Source of the DNA: Cavia porcellus
Lineage: Eukaryota > Chordata > Mammalia > Rodentia > Caviidae
Direction of reading: 5' to 3'
Assembly (NCBI RefSeq): GCF_034190915.1
Contig: NW_026947502.1
Span: 36,734,785-36,798,784, forward strand
Length of the DNA: 64,000 nucleotides
Positions 13,701 through 28,700 of this stretch are shown in pieces. Made by a program: the position numbers and the translations under genes. Numbering within the stretch: the stretch's first letter is position 1; each line of letters opens with the position of its first letter. The notes beneath the pieces were generated by a model. The model ran no database searches, was not told where the DNA came from, and saw only the letters and a list, made by a program, of their open reading frames with translations.

Positions 13701-16700
13701 TATAAAAGTCATTATACATCATAACCAGTGAAAAATATTTGGAATTTTAAAGAGACCCAGCACAATTCTCTTCTACCATGTTTTTAAGAGGCTTATTCAT
13801 TTTTATTTCATTGAAATAAAATAAATAAAAATGTACATGGAAGTATAAAGATCAATAAATCTGTGTAAAACACACACATGCACCAGCATGCAGATTAAAC
13901 ATGGGTGCCCCAGAAGCTATTCCTAACCTTCACAGGTGCTAATTCCCCCTCCTCAACGGTGACCATCTTCAATTCTCACGTAAACTAGTTTTACCTTCTG
14001 CTGGACTCTTCTTAGGACTGGGGATCCAGTCCAGAGCTGCCCTGTCACTAAGCTGAGCTCCAGCCCCTTTCATCTTTTGTGCTGAGAAAAGGTCTTGCTA
14101 AGTCCCCCCAGCTGGCCTCAAACTTGCAGTCCTCCTGCTGCCTCAGCGCCCAAGCAGCTGAGATCAGTGGAATATGCCACCAGGCCCAGGTTTTTGGGTG
14201 CTTTTTAATAAATATCATCATGTAATATATATTCTTTTGTATCTGGAGTTTCCTTTTACCATGGCATGATTCATCTATGTTGCTGTGTGCAGTTGTGGAT
14301 CACTCACTCTTGTTTTTATTTTCACCCCACCATTCATGGACACTGTATTTAGACAGTTTCCACTTTGCAGCCATTACACAGTCTACAGCCACAACACTGT
14401 AATACACGTTTTTTTTAAAAAAATTATTTTTTTTTTTGTCTTTTTGAGACAAGGTCTCACTATGCAGTTCAGGTTGGCCTTGAGCTCACTTTGTAGCCCA
14501 GGATGGGCTCAAATTCTAAGGGAGCGTTGGGATTACAGGCATGCGCTACCACACCTGGCTGCCCCACGACTTTTCACAGCCGTTTCCCTGGTCCCAGAGA
14601 AGCAGGGATGATGTTCTAAAACAACTTTGCATTCTCAGCTCAGAAAACTCTTTTGGGGGTTTTATGAATAAATAAATGACTGTCAAAATCAAGTGTCAAA
14701 TTCAAGTGGAAACTATGTAAACCAGGTAGTTACTTACCTCTGTTTCTTTTATTAACAAGTTTAATTCAGAAATTTGACTCTTCACCTGGCTCTCTTTACC
14801 AATAAGGTAATCAATATCCTTTGAAAGCTTTTCCTGTTGAAACATAATTCAGAGCACAAAGTTTAAGAAAGGTTTTGTGTAATTATTTTTTAATTATCCA
14901 GTACTCACCCTCCATAATGACAGGCAGGAAAATCAGCTCTGGTGATTAACCCCCTTAACCCTGAGTAAACAGTTACTGGCTTTAAGCACAAAGGCCCAAG
15001 GATAGATAAAAAATTAAAAGCAGGCTGGAAGAAAAGAATAAGGCAGTGATGTTTAGATTATTCCAAATTTCTACACATGTACATGAATAGATTTTTACTG
15101 CTCCATTACCACTCTCAGAACTCTCTTTCCCAAGACGAAGTAAATGGAAAGGCCACAGGCCAGTCTCATCATTTCTCAGACTTTATAATTTATGCTCATA
15201 TCATCCGCTATAGGAAAAGCAATAAAAAGCAGTCCAACATCATCTTCCTCACCTCTCCCACTCTAGAGGCTCATTAAACAGTACTGGGAACCACAAATGA
15301 TAAACTGAGTCTAGGCTGGAACAAGGAAATGCCCCATTCCTCCTGCTCAGAGCTGAAGCCCTAGGGCTCCTGAGGCTGTGGGCTCACAGGGCAGGCAGGA
15401 CAAGACCTGCTGCAGACGACAAGGATCTTTAAAGCAATGCAGTAGTGGCAGTAAAAGTTTCGGCTCTGGCTCTTGTCTCACCCTTGCAAGAATGCTTTGT
15501 TCTTTCCGGAGCCCACCTTCGGTCATGACTGTTCCGTTCCTGGAATCACTCCTACCCCTCCCACGCGCTGGCTAATAAAAACAGTGACAAGTTGGGGGCC
15601 TTTGACTTTGCCTGTCCCGGGCACTGACCTCCCAGCCCCCGTCACACATTATTAAATCTGTCTCTGTCTATTTCATCCTTTCGCCATATTCCTCATACAA
15701 GCCAGCTGGCGGTCTTGGCCATTCCCCTGATAAAATAACTATATACATTAATGAAAATCAAATAGGCAATTTCCAGAATTTACTGAATACCTTATTTATA
15801 AGGTAGTCATTCTGAAATCTGCACAATTTCATACAGAAATGCTATCATGGGTTTTGGTGAAGTCCCCAGTCTGGCCCAGAAAACATACTGTGTGACACAC
15901 CCATATATTACTAAAAACAAAAGCCCTGAAAACACAGTGGGGTAGAGTTAAAACAAATGCATGTGACTGCAGTCTGAAGAAGAGTAGGCAAGCCCAGGGA
16001 CCTCTCAGAGCTGTGGCCTCACAGGAGCGGAGCTCTGCAGTGGGGACTGCGGTGGGGAGGGTGGGGCAGACTCAGCTTTAGGAACTGAAAACCCGAGTCT
16101 CCCCATACTGTGTTCCTCTTTCCACTCAGACCACGTACGAGGAGGAGAGAATGTGCACAGACGTGAAAGTGGCAGGCTCTGCAAGACCCATCTGTGTTCC
16201 CAAGAACGCCAGAAATCAGAGTGAGCTTCCTGAGGGCTCGCTGAGAAGACACAGGGAGGACCTGCTGGGCAGAGCACCGAGACTGAGCGGTGCTGAAGGC
16301 GGATGAGCTAAAGAAGTGCGAGATGTGAGAGAAAGAAGACGCACGCAGTGCGGCACCTCTTCACCAAGGAGGAAGCCAAACCCTGACTACAAACATCCCA
16401 CACTAAACAGCTGAACTAGACACCTCACCACACCACCCACAGGCTGCAGGCCCAGTGACAGCTCCAAACTGTGCTGTCCTGTGGGGAGGCTGCGGCTGGA
16501 AGTACTAGGTGCGGCTCGCAGTAGTCTGTTTGAACTACAGTAGCAAAAAGCTAAATTTGGCTATTTAATTTGAAGTAAGGCTTACTTTTGTTTTGGGTTT
16601 TTTTTTTGCCTTTTTGAGACAGGGTCTCACTCTGCAGTCCAGGCTGGCCTTGAGCTCACTTTGTAGCCCAGGCTGGTCTCAAACTCGTAATGATCCTCCT

Positions 16701-19700
16701 GCCTCAGCCTCCCGAGTGCTGGGATTACAGGCGTGAGCCACCACGCCCTGCTCTAGTAAGGTTTAGTTTTAAGTTCAAATTAGAAGTAGAAAATACCTAA
16801 AATAGGTTGAATGACTCAAAGAGATAAGACCCAGAGAACTGATTCAGAAATATGGTCCTAAAACACTCCCGGTAAGTTTTTATTTACTTCTGGTAAAGTT
16901 TTAATGCTTAGATAGACTCCAGCCACCTACACTTTATCTGAGACAGCTCCAGCCTTTCAACTGCCCTCAGACCTCAGCAATATTTTAAAAGATTTGATCT
17001 ATTTTACCTAAGAATCATAATGTCCAAGCGTGCATAGGTTTCCAAAAAACAGACACGTATCAGACACCACCACCAAGCAATGGCAATAAAAGAAAAACGT
17101 AAAAAGACAAGCTCCCTTACCCTTAGGAACCTCACCCAATGGGGAAAGCAGTTTTAAATAAATCATAGAATGGGTCTGAGGCCACTTTCTCAAGACTCTG
17201 ACACTACTCAGAAGACTTTCTCTGGAACAGTGGGTTTCAAACAGCAGTGTGATTCTGAGCTCCTGAGTGCTGATGGAGAACTCAGAGGCACAGGCCCCCT
17301 GAGGGACATGACCAGCCTCTGCAGCTGTCCCAAGTGCCTAGGTGAGGCCAATGCCCACCGAAGTTTAAAAACCACTGTGTCCTTATGTCAATCATGTCCC
17401 CAATCAAAGAGAGAGGAAGGCAGTCATCAATAATCACAACTAAGTATCTTTTAGGTAAGCAGCCTATGAGAACACTACCAGTGGTCCTTGTCCTGAGAAT
17501 ATACAATTTTAAAGGTGATGTCAGCTCTGCTCTACCTCTGAAAACGTTCAGAATAAAATATTTGGAAGAAAGGATATACAATGAAACATTTTTGATTACA
17601 CACCCTAAAATACAAGTACTTTATTAGTTACTTCCTTATTGAGACGTTTACAGGAATATTCATATTTTCTGTTTAAGGTCCTAGCTGTTAGTAACTTGTC
17701 TAAAATCAAAGCCATCATTCTAGCATAGATACCAGCACAAGAAGAAGCATCTTAAGACCTCCTTAGAAATTTATGGGAATTATCAATGAAAAACAAAGCT
17801 AGCAAAATGTCCTTAGGAAACATTGCTTAGCAAATATTAACTGCTACAGACATTAACTATAACAAAATTAAGATGAGGCAAAACCCAACTCTCCTTTAAT
17901 GAGAACTGTGGTGCCTGAGAGCTGAGAAAATTCACAGCCACCAAAGATGGAAAGGCATCATCCAGAGATGCGGTCAAACAGGAGCAGATATTGAAACCTA
18001 ACCACAGTGCCTTTTTCCAGGTAAAACAGAATTTCAAAGCCTTAGTGGTCCTCCACTAAAACCCAAACGGCAGAGAGTTGCAGACTTCCAGGTGGCAGCA
18101 GTCCTCAAGGATGGCACAGACGAATGGGGTGGGAGCTCCCTGCTCATCCCCACTGCTAACACCTCTCTTAGTTACTTCTCTTGTTGCTGAGACAAAGTGC
18201 CTGACGCCCAAAGTTAAAAAAGGAAAGGTTTACTTGGCTCACAGTTTGTGTCACTGTCTGGCTGCAAAGCAGGGTGGCATCATAGAGGAGAGACAGTCCA
18301 CGGTAGAAGGCAGCAAAAGCAAGCCTCTTTCTGTCCTTTATATTGCATCCACGTTACTCACCCTTAAAGCAGACAGCACTCACACCCCTAATCTTAGCAC
18401 TGCACCATGAATCCCAGCATCACACACTCTAGACCCAGCCACTTCTGAAAAAGTCCCATCTGTGACTGCATGAGACTTTGGGGAACATCTAAATACAAGC
18501 CATTCTGCCCATGTCCCTTCCTCTAGAGATGCATGCTTTTCTCTCTATGTGAAAGGCATTTAGTCCATCTCCAGGACCTGCCAAAATCCTAACAGTTTGA
18601 CAAGTTCGAGTCCAAAGTCTCCTCTGAGATTTAACGCAAACTTCTAGCTGTGAGCTCCTATACAAATGAACAGAAAGTTAAACACTTCCAACATACAACA
18701 GCACACGATAAAAATTACCATTCCAAAAGGTACAATTGGGGGATAGGAGGAAAAAGAACCAAAGCAAGCCCAAAATCCAACAAGACAAACGTTAAGTCCT
18801 GTAGTTCCATGTGCAGCATCTGAGGCAAGATGTGAGCTCCAAAGGGCTTGAGTGGCTGTACTCCTACGGCAGTGTTGGTGTTACACTCCCATGCCTTCTC
18901 CCTCCGCCAGCTCTGTGGCTCTGCTCCATCACTGCAATTGTCCTCAGATGATCCACAGTAATGGCTTCTCCAAACTGCTGGGGTTTCCACTGCACCTCGG
19001 CTTTGCACTCACAGCTGCACACACTGCCCTCTCAGGGAACACTGCCCGGCTTCTTGGGCCTTCTTCTGAAATCTGGGTAGAAGCCATCCTGACCCCCCAG
19101 CTTTTGTATTCTTAGCACCTCATACATGATGCTAAGGTCTGCACCAGCTGGAGAAGTAGCCAGGCTTTCTTCTCCTTTGGCTGTAGAGGCTGAGTGCCTA
19201 TGAACCAAATCCCGAGTAACAACTTCTCTAGGCTGCCAACATTCTGGACATAGCGCTCTAGAGTTATCTTCTCAAAGCAAAGTCTTTCATCTTTTGCAAC
19301 TCTGAGGCTGTAGAGGCTGGAGTCCTGTTGGTTTTTGTGATGTCTTCAGGCCATCTTTTCTCCTGCCCTCTTCTGAAACACTTGGCCTTTTCTTGCTAGT
19401 CTTCTCAGCAATTAACTTTTCCTCTATTCCATCTTTGCAGTCTGTCACTTTACTGGAGCTTCTTTTCTGGCCAGACTCACAATGTTTTGAATCAATTTGC
19501 TGGGCTCTTTATTTTCAACATAAATCAAACTAAAAGTCCACAACAGTAGCTATGCCATCACCTCAATGTTAGACTGCCTTGAAATTTGTTCTGCAAGATT
19601 AATTAATCCATGGCCCTTACTATCAGTCTCAGGCAAGAAAGTCTCTGGACAAGAGCAAAATGCTGACAAACTTTCTGCTAAAGCATAACACACATCATCT

Positions 19701-22700
19701 GGAGTCCAGCAGCCAATATAGTGCTACTTCTAAATGGAAACCTCCCAAGTCTGGTCTTTACCAGCAGCATTTCTAACAACATTATGGTCTTCTGAGCTCT
19801 GATTAGAATCTCCCATCAAATACAGCCCCAGGCATTCCAGGGCCAGCATCTTCCAACCTTTCCAAATTCTTCCCATAAGCCAGTTTCAAAGACTCCTAAA
19901 TCACATGGTCAGGGGGTCATAGCAATGACCCCCGTTCTCTGGTATCAAATTCTGTTTTAATTTCTTTTCTATTTCTCTGTTCATTCTCAGCAATCAAGAT
20001 CTCTGGTCTACCTTTCTAGTCCATAGCTTCTGGAAAGGCATCATGTAGAGATGTAGCCAGGCTGAAAGAGAGACAGTGAATACCTAACCACGGTGCCTTT
20101 TTCCAGGTAAAACAGAATCTTAAACACTTAGTGGTCCTCCACAAAAACCCAAAAGGGCAGATAGGGCTGGGGACATACAGCTCAGTGGCATAGCGCCTGC
20201 CTGGCAAGTGCGAGGTTGTAAGTGTGATCTCCGGTATCACAAAATAAATAAAATAAAGTAAGTAAATAACTAAAAGCCAGAGACCTGCAGAGCTCCCAGG
20301 TGACTGAGCACACAGAGGTCCTAAAGGGTGATACAACCAGATGGGGATGGGAGCTCCCTGTTCATTCCCACAGATCTCACCCTATGCACCTGTTTTATCT
20401 TCTGTGATACCCTTTTATGATAAATCAATAAATGTTACATGAGTGTTTCCTTGGCTTCTGTGACCCACTGAGATTAAGTGAACCTACAGAGGGTAGGAAC
20501 CCTCTCTTACAATCAATCAGTCAAACTCACAGTTGTGCAGTAAAAAGTACCTGGGCGGAGCGTGGTGATACATGTTTGTTATTAAAACAATCGGGAGGCT
20601 GAGGCAGGAGTATCACTGTGAGTTCAAGGCCAGCCTGGGTTACATAGTGAGCTCAAAGCTAGTCTGAATTAGAAAGTGAGATCCTGTCTAAAAAACAAAA
20701 CAAAACTGAAAAAAAGCAGCAGCACCTGCGGTTTGGAATGGTGTCTGAAGTGGGGTAGGTGTTTGGGTACTGAGCCCTCAGTTCGTGAGACGATGCTATT
20801 TCCAAGTATACAGGGTCAGAATGAATGGGATTGGAAGCTACAGCTGGTGTATGCTACAGAATTGATGGCGTACTTGCTGGCGGGGTGAGACTTTCACATT
20901 TTCTGAGGTCACAGAAGCCTTTTGTGTTGACTGTTACAATTTGAGAGCAGAGGAAAAGCATGGCTTGTTTTTTCAACACAATAGCTTAAGTGTATACTAC
21001 TGTCAAAGACCTATAACAAGCAGCAGAAAAGAATGCATAGTGTAAGATTAAACCTGTAAGAAACTGAAATACTAAAAAAGGCAAAATTTAATCATAAATA
21101 GTACTATGTAGGACAGGCTGTCAAAGCATGAGATGGTGACAAAGAATGGATTTACTCTCCCATTTGAATCCACCTAACAAAATACATTAAAACAGCTCTA
21201 AAGAGACTGGGCAGTGAAAAACAAGGATGAGACCATCCCTGAAAGCTGGAGTACAAGATGAGCCTCTCACTGCCACAGCACACTGTCTGGAGATGGATTT
21301 CCCAGGTCTGGCTCAGCAGAGAAGCAAATGGAGCCCAGGGTCTCCCACAGTTTAGGAGAGGAGACCAGAGTAGGAGGAGTCCAGAAATTTTAAGACCTAA
21401 CACCAAAAATGAAGTGCAGAGATATGCCACGCCACACACTGATCAACTAACACACACAAAGTAACGGCCAGAGCCTCGACAAGAATGACCCAACGGAGCA
21501 GCACTCATAGAAAACCCCACATCTCGGGGCAGCAGAAAGAGTAATCAAAGGCTTTCCCTACACTCCCAGGTCAAATTAGCCCTAGAACTAACTACTGATC
21601 TGTTCGCCTAACAAAGCTGAACTCCGAGACCCAAAACTATTTCCAAATAGTTACATATCCAGGGAAAACCTGGGAATATTTGTAAGAATACAAAACATCC
21701 AGCACCAAACAAGGTAAAATTTACAACACCTAACAGCCAGTCAAGTTACCAGGCAGGCAAATCAGCAGGGAAATATTAAGGACAAGAATAAGAAGAAAAC
21801 AAAATTGACCTAGTAACAACATGGGTTAAAGAATTAGTAGACAAGAACCATAAAACAATTTCACCTACATTCAAGGAAGACAGAGTAAACAGTGATCATG
21901 ACATAGATATAAAATACAAAAGCATGTATATACACAATTAAAATATTGGACAAAAACATATGTGTGTATATATTTTTATAACATTGATGTGTGTGGTTTT
22001 GTATTATATATATACACACACACATATATAGAAGAAATAATTTTAAAGGATGGTAATATTCATGGATTATTTTTAAAATATGGTTTAAATGAAAAAAAGA
22101 ATGAAACCACTACCTGCTTTGTTACTCATTATCAAAGTCAGAAGTTGTAAATGCTCTTACATACAATCAACAGAGATGAAATAATTCAGTTTTAGATAGT
22201 AACGATCCCAATTAGAATAAACAAAAAAGGTTACACCCATTCTACAGGTAAGAAATAAGAATCAAGTTACTTAAAAAATAGCTACTGTCCTTCAAAGTGT
22301 GTCTTTCGTATTCGGTATCCCCCTTCTCCCTCCTCAGAGCTCAGAGCTATCAGTGCAGGCTTTAACATACCATGACCAGAGAACTATTCCTTAGAAACAC
22401 TAGCAAATTAGCCTTAAAAGATTAAGAAACACTTTCCATTATTAACTCCTTTCAGTAAAACAGACCACATTATAAACCATAATTTTATAATTAAAAACTT
22501 ACAGGCATAAAGCTATAGGCTAAGTCCTACCTTTAAGGTTTTGTAGGCACTGCTCATAGTGGTGACTCGGTGGTTGGCATGGTTACCACCCAACTTACAG
22601 AGGTGACAAACTGGCCTCTTACATAATTCACAGTACATGTTTATTCTCTCTGTTTCATGTTCTGGGCACATTAAAATCTGTTGAATAAAGAATAACAGTA

Positions 22701-25700
22701 TGGTTAACCTTAGTTTCAAGTAACCTGATAATAACTAAAAGACCATCTGCCCCCAAAATTAAAACCATTTAAATGAATAAAAGTATACAAATAAAAATAT
22801 TTGATATAATAATATAGTTCTCTGCATTAGAATTAGTTTTCAATTTGAATTTTTAAATTTAATTTAAATACAATAGGTATTATTTCTGCTAAACTGGATA
22901 ATAACAAAGTGAAAGACGCAAATGAGATGTTTAATGAGTTAGAAAGGTGTCTCACCACACCAAGCAGCAAATATTCATGATCATAATCAATATTTTTGTT
23001 CTGACAACCTAGGAGAATCTATGATGCAACTATCTAACAAGGAGCCTGTCACTATGAGACTCTTGGATTGGTTTATGATATAAGCTTCTAAGGTATTGGT
23101 TTTTTTATCAATTACATCTTAGAACACTTTATGATGCAAGCTTCCAAGGTCTAGCTTTTACCAGTTAATTACAAGCAAAAAAACAACTGAGTTTTCTGAT
23201 TTCATTAAGCATCTGCATCTTTATTCTGCAAACAGTCATGGTAGGTACGTTTGAAAGCGAAAGTAAAAATAATCATTTCAATTTCGAACAAGGGAAATAT
23301 TCATTATACATGAAATCAAAAAGATTTATCATTCCAATAGTCTAGATTTTAGGTAATTATAAGTGCTTGGTAACTTTCAGATATTTAAAGCAAATAAAGA
23401 ACAGTTGGATATGTTAAATCCCAATACACAGGTTCAGAGCAAAAGAATTGGACATGATTTTAAGTTTTCAGAATGTCCCAATTCTTACACTCTCAAAGTA
23501 ATTACACTTAATATGAAACAAAAAGTATGGCTTTCTTCAAATGATTAAAGAGCTTATTAGCACATAAAGGAGTCTTACTTTTAAGAACTGTACTGCACCG
23601 AATAACAAACTGCTTGATGGTGAAAACTATTTTTCTCAACGTAGCCTAATCATATTTCTTTGCTTTTCTCATATCCATCTTTCATTATATTTGTAAAATA
23701 CAAAGTATAGAAATACAATTTACATGCAAATTTCATGAAATCTTTAATTCAAAAAAACTCAAGCATACAATAATTCATTTAATAATCAGTTCCTTTATAA
23801 TAGAATAACAATGAATTTAAACTTTTAAATGAAACACTGAAACAGGTGAAAGTCATAAAATTTTTTAAAATCAATAACCATGAGCCTCTAAAACATAATA
23901 GAGGATTAATCTATTTGATGAATCTATATCCAGTTTGAGAAAAGGGTCATTCAAAATGTGAAAGTGCAGGGCTGGGAATTTAGCTCAGCAGCATAAGCAC
24001 CTGCCTTGCAAGCAGGCGGTCCTGAGTTCGATCCCTGGTACCGATAAAAATGAAAAAGACCAAAAAAAAAAGTGAAAGTGCCTATTGTTGTTTTAATCTA
24101 CAGTCATATGCTACTTAATATGATGTAAGAAATACTTAGTTCAGTTGTGAGATAACTTTCGAGATTTTCCCTTTTTCACTAAAAATTATGTTCAAGAATG
24201 CAATTATATATTCATATTTACTAAGTTATTAAGTTATTAGAAATGAAGACTCTCAACTTTAAAAGAATCAATTATAGTTTTAAACCAGCCAGGCGTGGTG
24301 GGTCATGCCTGTAATTCCAGCACTTGAGAGGCTGAGGCATGAAGTTTACTGTGAGTCTCACAGTAAATGCTAGCCGGGCTACACAGTGAGTTCAAGGCTA
24401 GCCTGAACTGCACAGTGAGACCCTGTCTCAAAAAAACACAAAAATAAATAAATAAATAAGTAAAAATCAGAAAGTGAAGGTATCTAATAATTCTGCTTTT
24501 CAGTCATTTACCAGGGCAAACAACAATACACAAAGTTCTTGCTAGCATTACCAAACAAATTAACCAGAATGTTAAATAAATGTAAATTTCACCTGAGATG
24601 CTTACAATCGCTTTATCACAACCTTCAAAATATTAGCCTGTAATTTCTCTTGATTCATAGTACAATGTTAGCTAACTACAAATAGCAGAAAAATATTTTG
24701 TAATCAAATCTTATAGGTAAATATGAGTATCACTAAAAGACAAGCTTTTCAACTTTAGCCATGAAAATCTTAGACACAAGATTTCTATTAAAGCTCTTCT
24801 AAAACTCATTTACTGTATTATATTATACTGTATTATTATAGAACAAAACGCAGTTTTTACCTTCTGTGCTACAGCTTTTTACCCCCATACTAAATAATTA
24901 CTCCTACTAAGACTAGGCCTTAAATTCTTGTACTTGCTTCTTCCTATCAAATTCTAGACTCATAATAATCTAGCCTGTAACATGAAGTGTAATATTCCAA
25001 CTTACCTTCGGTCTAAAATTAGTGGTGGGGCCCACGTACTCATGTTGGGCTTTCACAGTTCCCCAAGGATGATAAATTTTGAAGCACTCATTGCAGTAGC
25101 TTGCACTACAGTCCAGGCAACTTTTGGTGGATTCTTGAGGCGGTGGCTTACAAACGTCACACATGATGGCTGTGGCTGCCCGAGCTGCCTGACGGTATCT
25201 CTCCACAATAGTTTCCAAAGTGAAATTTCGAAACAGACCATTGATTCCTCGTTCTCCAAGATCCACATCATGCTCACAGCCAGGGCAGGGAAAGATAGTT
25301 GTCCTAGGGGTCAATGAATTGCGTTTCCAGCCTGCAGAGTTAGTAAGTACGCATTTAGTCACATCAGTAGGAAAATAATTAGGATTTTAAAAAGAGGAGT
25401 CATGTTTTAGAAAGACATATTTACATCCATCTATAGATAGGTAGGAAGTAGGTAGGTATAGATATAGACAGATATTCCAAAAAGAAAATATCAAAGGAGT
25501 TTCCATTTCTATCAACTTGTATTCTGACAATGCTTCTCTAAACTATTTTTCCTTAGTAAACAAAAGATAAGCTCAAATTACTAGTTATCAAAGAGAAAAA
25601 AAAGCCTTACAGTAAATCCCCTATAAAACACATGCTATCCCAGATATAAAGTATATAATACAATACTACATGGATCAGGATCATTCATAATTATGTATTT

Positions 25701-28700
25701 AAGTGCCTTAGCTAAAAGGAAGTTAAGCGCACAAATAACAGAGCCAGGGTCATTAACACAGGGTCTATGGACAGGCACCAGAAAGATTCGTGAACTCTAT
25801 GAAATTGCAAAATTTTTCACATAAGTATTTTCTGGTTAAATGAACTGTAACTTTTATAACAGTCTCAAAAGAATATGTGAACAAAAAAATTTTAAGAACC
25901 TCTATAATAATTTCCCACTGTAGTATTGTTTTATCTGGAAAACTTCAGTAGACAAGATCATTAGTTAAGTACAATCTACAGAAGAGTGAAAACCTCATTC
26001 ATAGACCTAGCATTTAGTAACTTTAAAAAGGACCGACCATTTAATATCTTCTTATGACCTGAAAGAAAGAATCATTAAGATTACTTAATTCAGGAAGCGA
26101 TGCTATCCAAAGGCATACAAGTAATTTGTTACCAGCTTCATTTTAACAAATCAAGAACCCCAGGCAGACACTCCTTACTCACTGGTTCACAGAACCCAAA
26201 ACTGCATTTTAACACTGGAGCATACATACCATCTTCTTTCCTCTCACTTAAAAATACATTATTAGAGTACATAATCTTGGTTGTCTCAAAGTAACTCCCT
26301 TAGTATAAACACAAACCTCTTTAGCTACAGCCTTCTAGTAACTAAATGAATGATTAAACTTAACATACCACAATTCAGGAAAAATCACAATAGCTACATT
26401 AATATTACCTTCGCATAGGATTACTCAAAAAGAATATCTTAAAAGATTCCTGGTTTGATATCACTAAAGGTAAAATTCAGCAATCAGCCACAATTTTACT
26501 TACTTGAAAAGTCTTTTAGCATGCTAAAATAGCATTGGGTCCCAAAAGCTATTCATGCAACAAACATGCGGAATACTTTACCATCTCCCATTTAAAGACA
26601 TCTTAACATTAACACACACAAAGTAACTGTCCATTAAAATTTGAAAATCCTACCCTACATATATTCGTGTAATGATATTAAGTACATGCAACACAGTCCA
26701 AGATGTTTCATACCACAGCAGGCAAATCATGAAACAAGCAGCAAAGCTACTTTTAAAACACATGCCAATGAAAACGATTTAGTTCAAAACAAGCCAAACC
26801 ATTCTGGAAGTGAAACAGTGCAGTGGTCAAGTTTAAACAAACGAAAATTCCCAATTACCTGCATGCTTCCACACATGAATATGGAGATGGGAATTTAAAC
26901 AATGAATAGCTCATCCCAACACTCAATGTTAAAAATAGGGCGTGGCTAGAACTGATTTTTATGAAGGGTATGTTCCATTAAGTAATGAGACAAAACAAAA
27001 CTGAAGCATGATAGTAAAATCGTGCTTTAATAAATATACTGGTGATACCCAAATTTTGGCCTCTAAATGTCAAAAAAGATGTTTCATCCTTTTTCTGTAA
27101 ACCTCTGTTAACTTGTTTTTACAGTTAAAAACAAAGTATAAAGCATCACATTGGACTTATTCAATCAAACAAAATATTAAATAAAGAAGTGAGTATTACT
27201 TCACTATTTGAATAAATATGTTGATTTTTTTGAGTAGCTCTTAAAAACTCAAATTTTTCTTATAAATGATAAAGAACATATTTCATCGTCTTCCACCATT
27301 ATTTTCATAAAAAGAAATAATAAATATTAGAAAATAAAGAAAACAGGCTGACTTAAGGCTATTCTGGGAAGTAAATCTAATGAAAAAAAGTGAAACTAAA
27401 ATGTAACAGTCAATCTTCAACTTTATCTGTGCTATCTAATACAACTACCTAACATCACTGTTGAAATTAAAATTAAATAAAACGTAAGATCGGGTTCTTT
27501 GGTTATACTAGCCACACTTGGGGATACTGGCTACCACACTGTAGGGTGTGGGGTTAAATTTTTCAATTATCATAAAAAGATTTACTGGATAGTACAGGAC
27601 ATAATGAAACAGAAAACTAATCAGACTGCAAAAGCAGAGAAAAAACAGAGCCCACACACTGGCCAATTTATGGGCCTGATATTTGCAAGATACAGTAAAC
27701 AAACACTGTAATTTCCACAATCTGTTCCTTTCCCTACATAGCTTTAGTTCAAAGACATTAAACAGCCAGGTGTGGTGGCTCACATCTGTAATCCCAACCC
27801 TCAAGAGGCTGAGCCAGGAGGGTCACCATGGGTTTGAGGACAGCCTGGGCTACATAAGCAAATCCAAGAGCAGCCTACACTACAAAAGGAAAAAAGCAAA
27901 CTACAAAATTAAACCAAAAGCATGTCATAATTTTAAAAATTTTTTTGTTTGTTTTTGTTTGGTACCGGAGATTGAACTCACGACTGCACGCTTTCAAGGT
28001 TCAATGTTTAAAATATTCCCAAATTAATTTATAGCAAATCCTCCCAACAGGTCAGCTTTTAATATTTTACCTTTTAAATATCAAAGAAGAAATAAAGTAT
28101 TTCAAAACAAAGAGAAGATAGGCAACTTAACACAGGTTCCAAACCTGTGGCAGCTGCATCTTCCCCTATATGCTGGCTGCAAACGACACCCCCTTAGCAC
28201 CTGGCCCTTAGCACCAGGCCTCTGGATGGACTGCTCCTCCAGGGCATCAGGTGTGCGACAACGGGGTGGCACATTCTGACCATCTGATGTCCCTATGCTT
28301 CACATTTACTCTTGAGTATTAGCATTCTTCAACTTGCAAAAACTTTCTCAGCTACCTTCTAAATCAAAAACAGGTAGTGAGAAATTAACTTCTTTTAAGA
28401 AAACTGTTATGTCTCTTTCTCATTACTACATTTTAACACTTTTAGTGTTAAAACATTTTTAATCCTCATTCTCCCTAAAGGCTTACTGAAAAAATTCCAC
28501 ATGGCTTCTAGACATGGCTGTAAGATTTTTAAAGAGATACAGAAGGACAGGAGGAAAACAGGAAAGAGATAACCTCTCAGGTGTTTTTGTTCTCTAAAGA
28601 AGGAAGGAATGGGTTATCACCAGTATGTTACAAAAAAGTAGCAAATTTTACTTTAAAGGTCAACTGGAATTTTTTTAAAAATAAAATTTTAATGTAAGTT

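Larger units (their letters stand above)
11544..14737 (-). other. TRIM36 intron 5
   Basis: 3.2 kb, with B1-like and ID-like SINEs at 11.76, 12.06, 13.61, 14.01 and 14.43 kb. 12.5-13.6 kb looks unique, with no feature recognised. Confidence 0.85.
14834..22530 (-). other. TRIM36 intron 4 (7.7 kb)
   Basis: Holds a B1-like SINE (16.6 kb), a minus-strand MaLR element between two direct copies of an older repeat (17.9-20.4 kb), SINEs at 20.16 and 20.55 kb and a CA/TA microsatellite (21.96 kb). 14.9-16.5 kb is locally GC-richer but I recognise no gene or repeat in it. Confidence 0.85.
22678..25005 (-). other. TRIM36 intron 3
   Basis: 2.3 kb, with one young ID-like SINE (23968) and one B1-like SINE (24288). 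A short word (TTTATGAT, then AAGCTT) recurs near 23075 and 23130. Nothing else seen. Confidence 0.85.

Noticed and set aside
24982..25317. Plus-strand 111-codon frame opposite TRIM36 exon 3
   Set aside because: It is the antisense shadow of a conserved coding exon.
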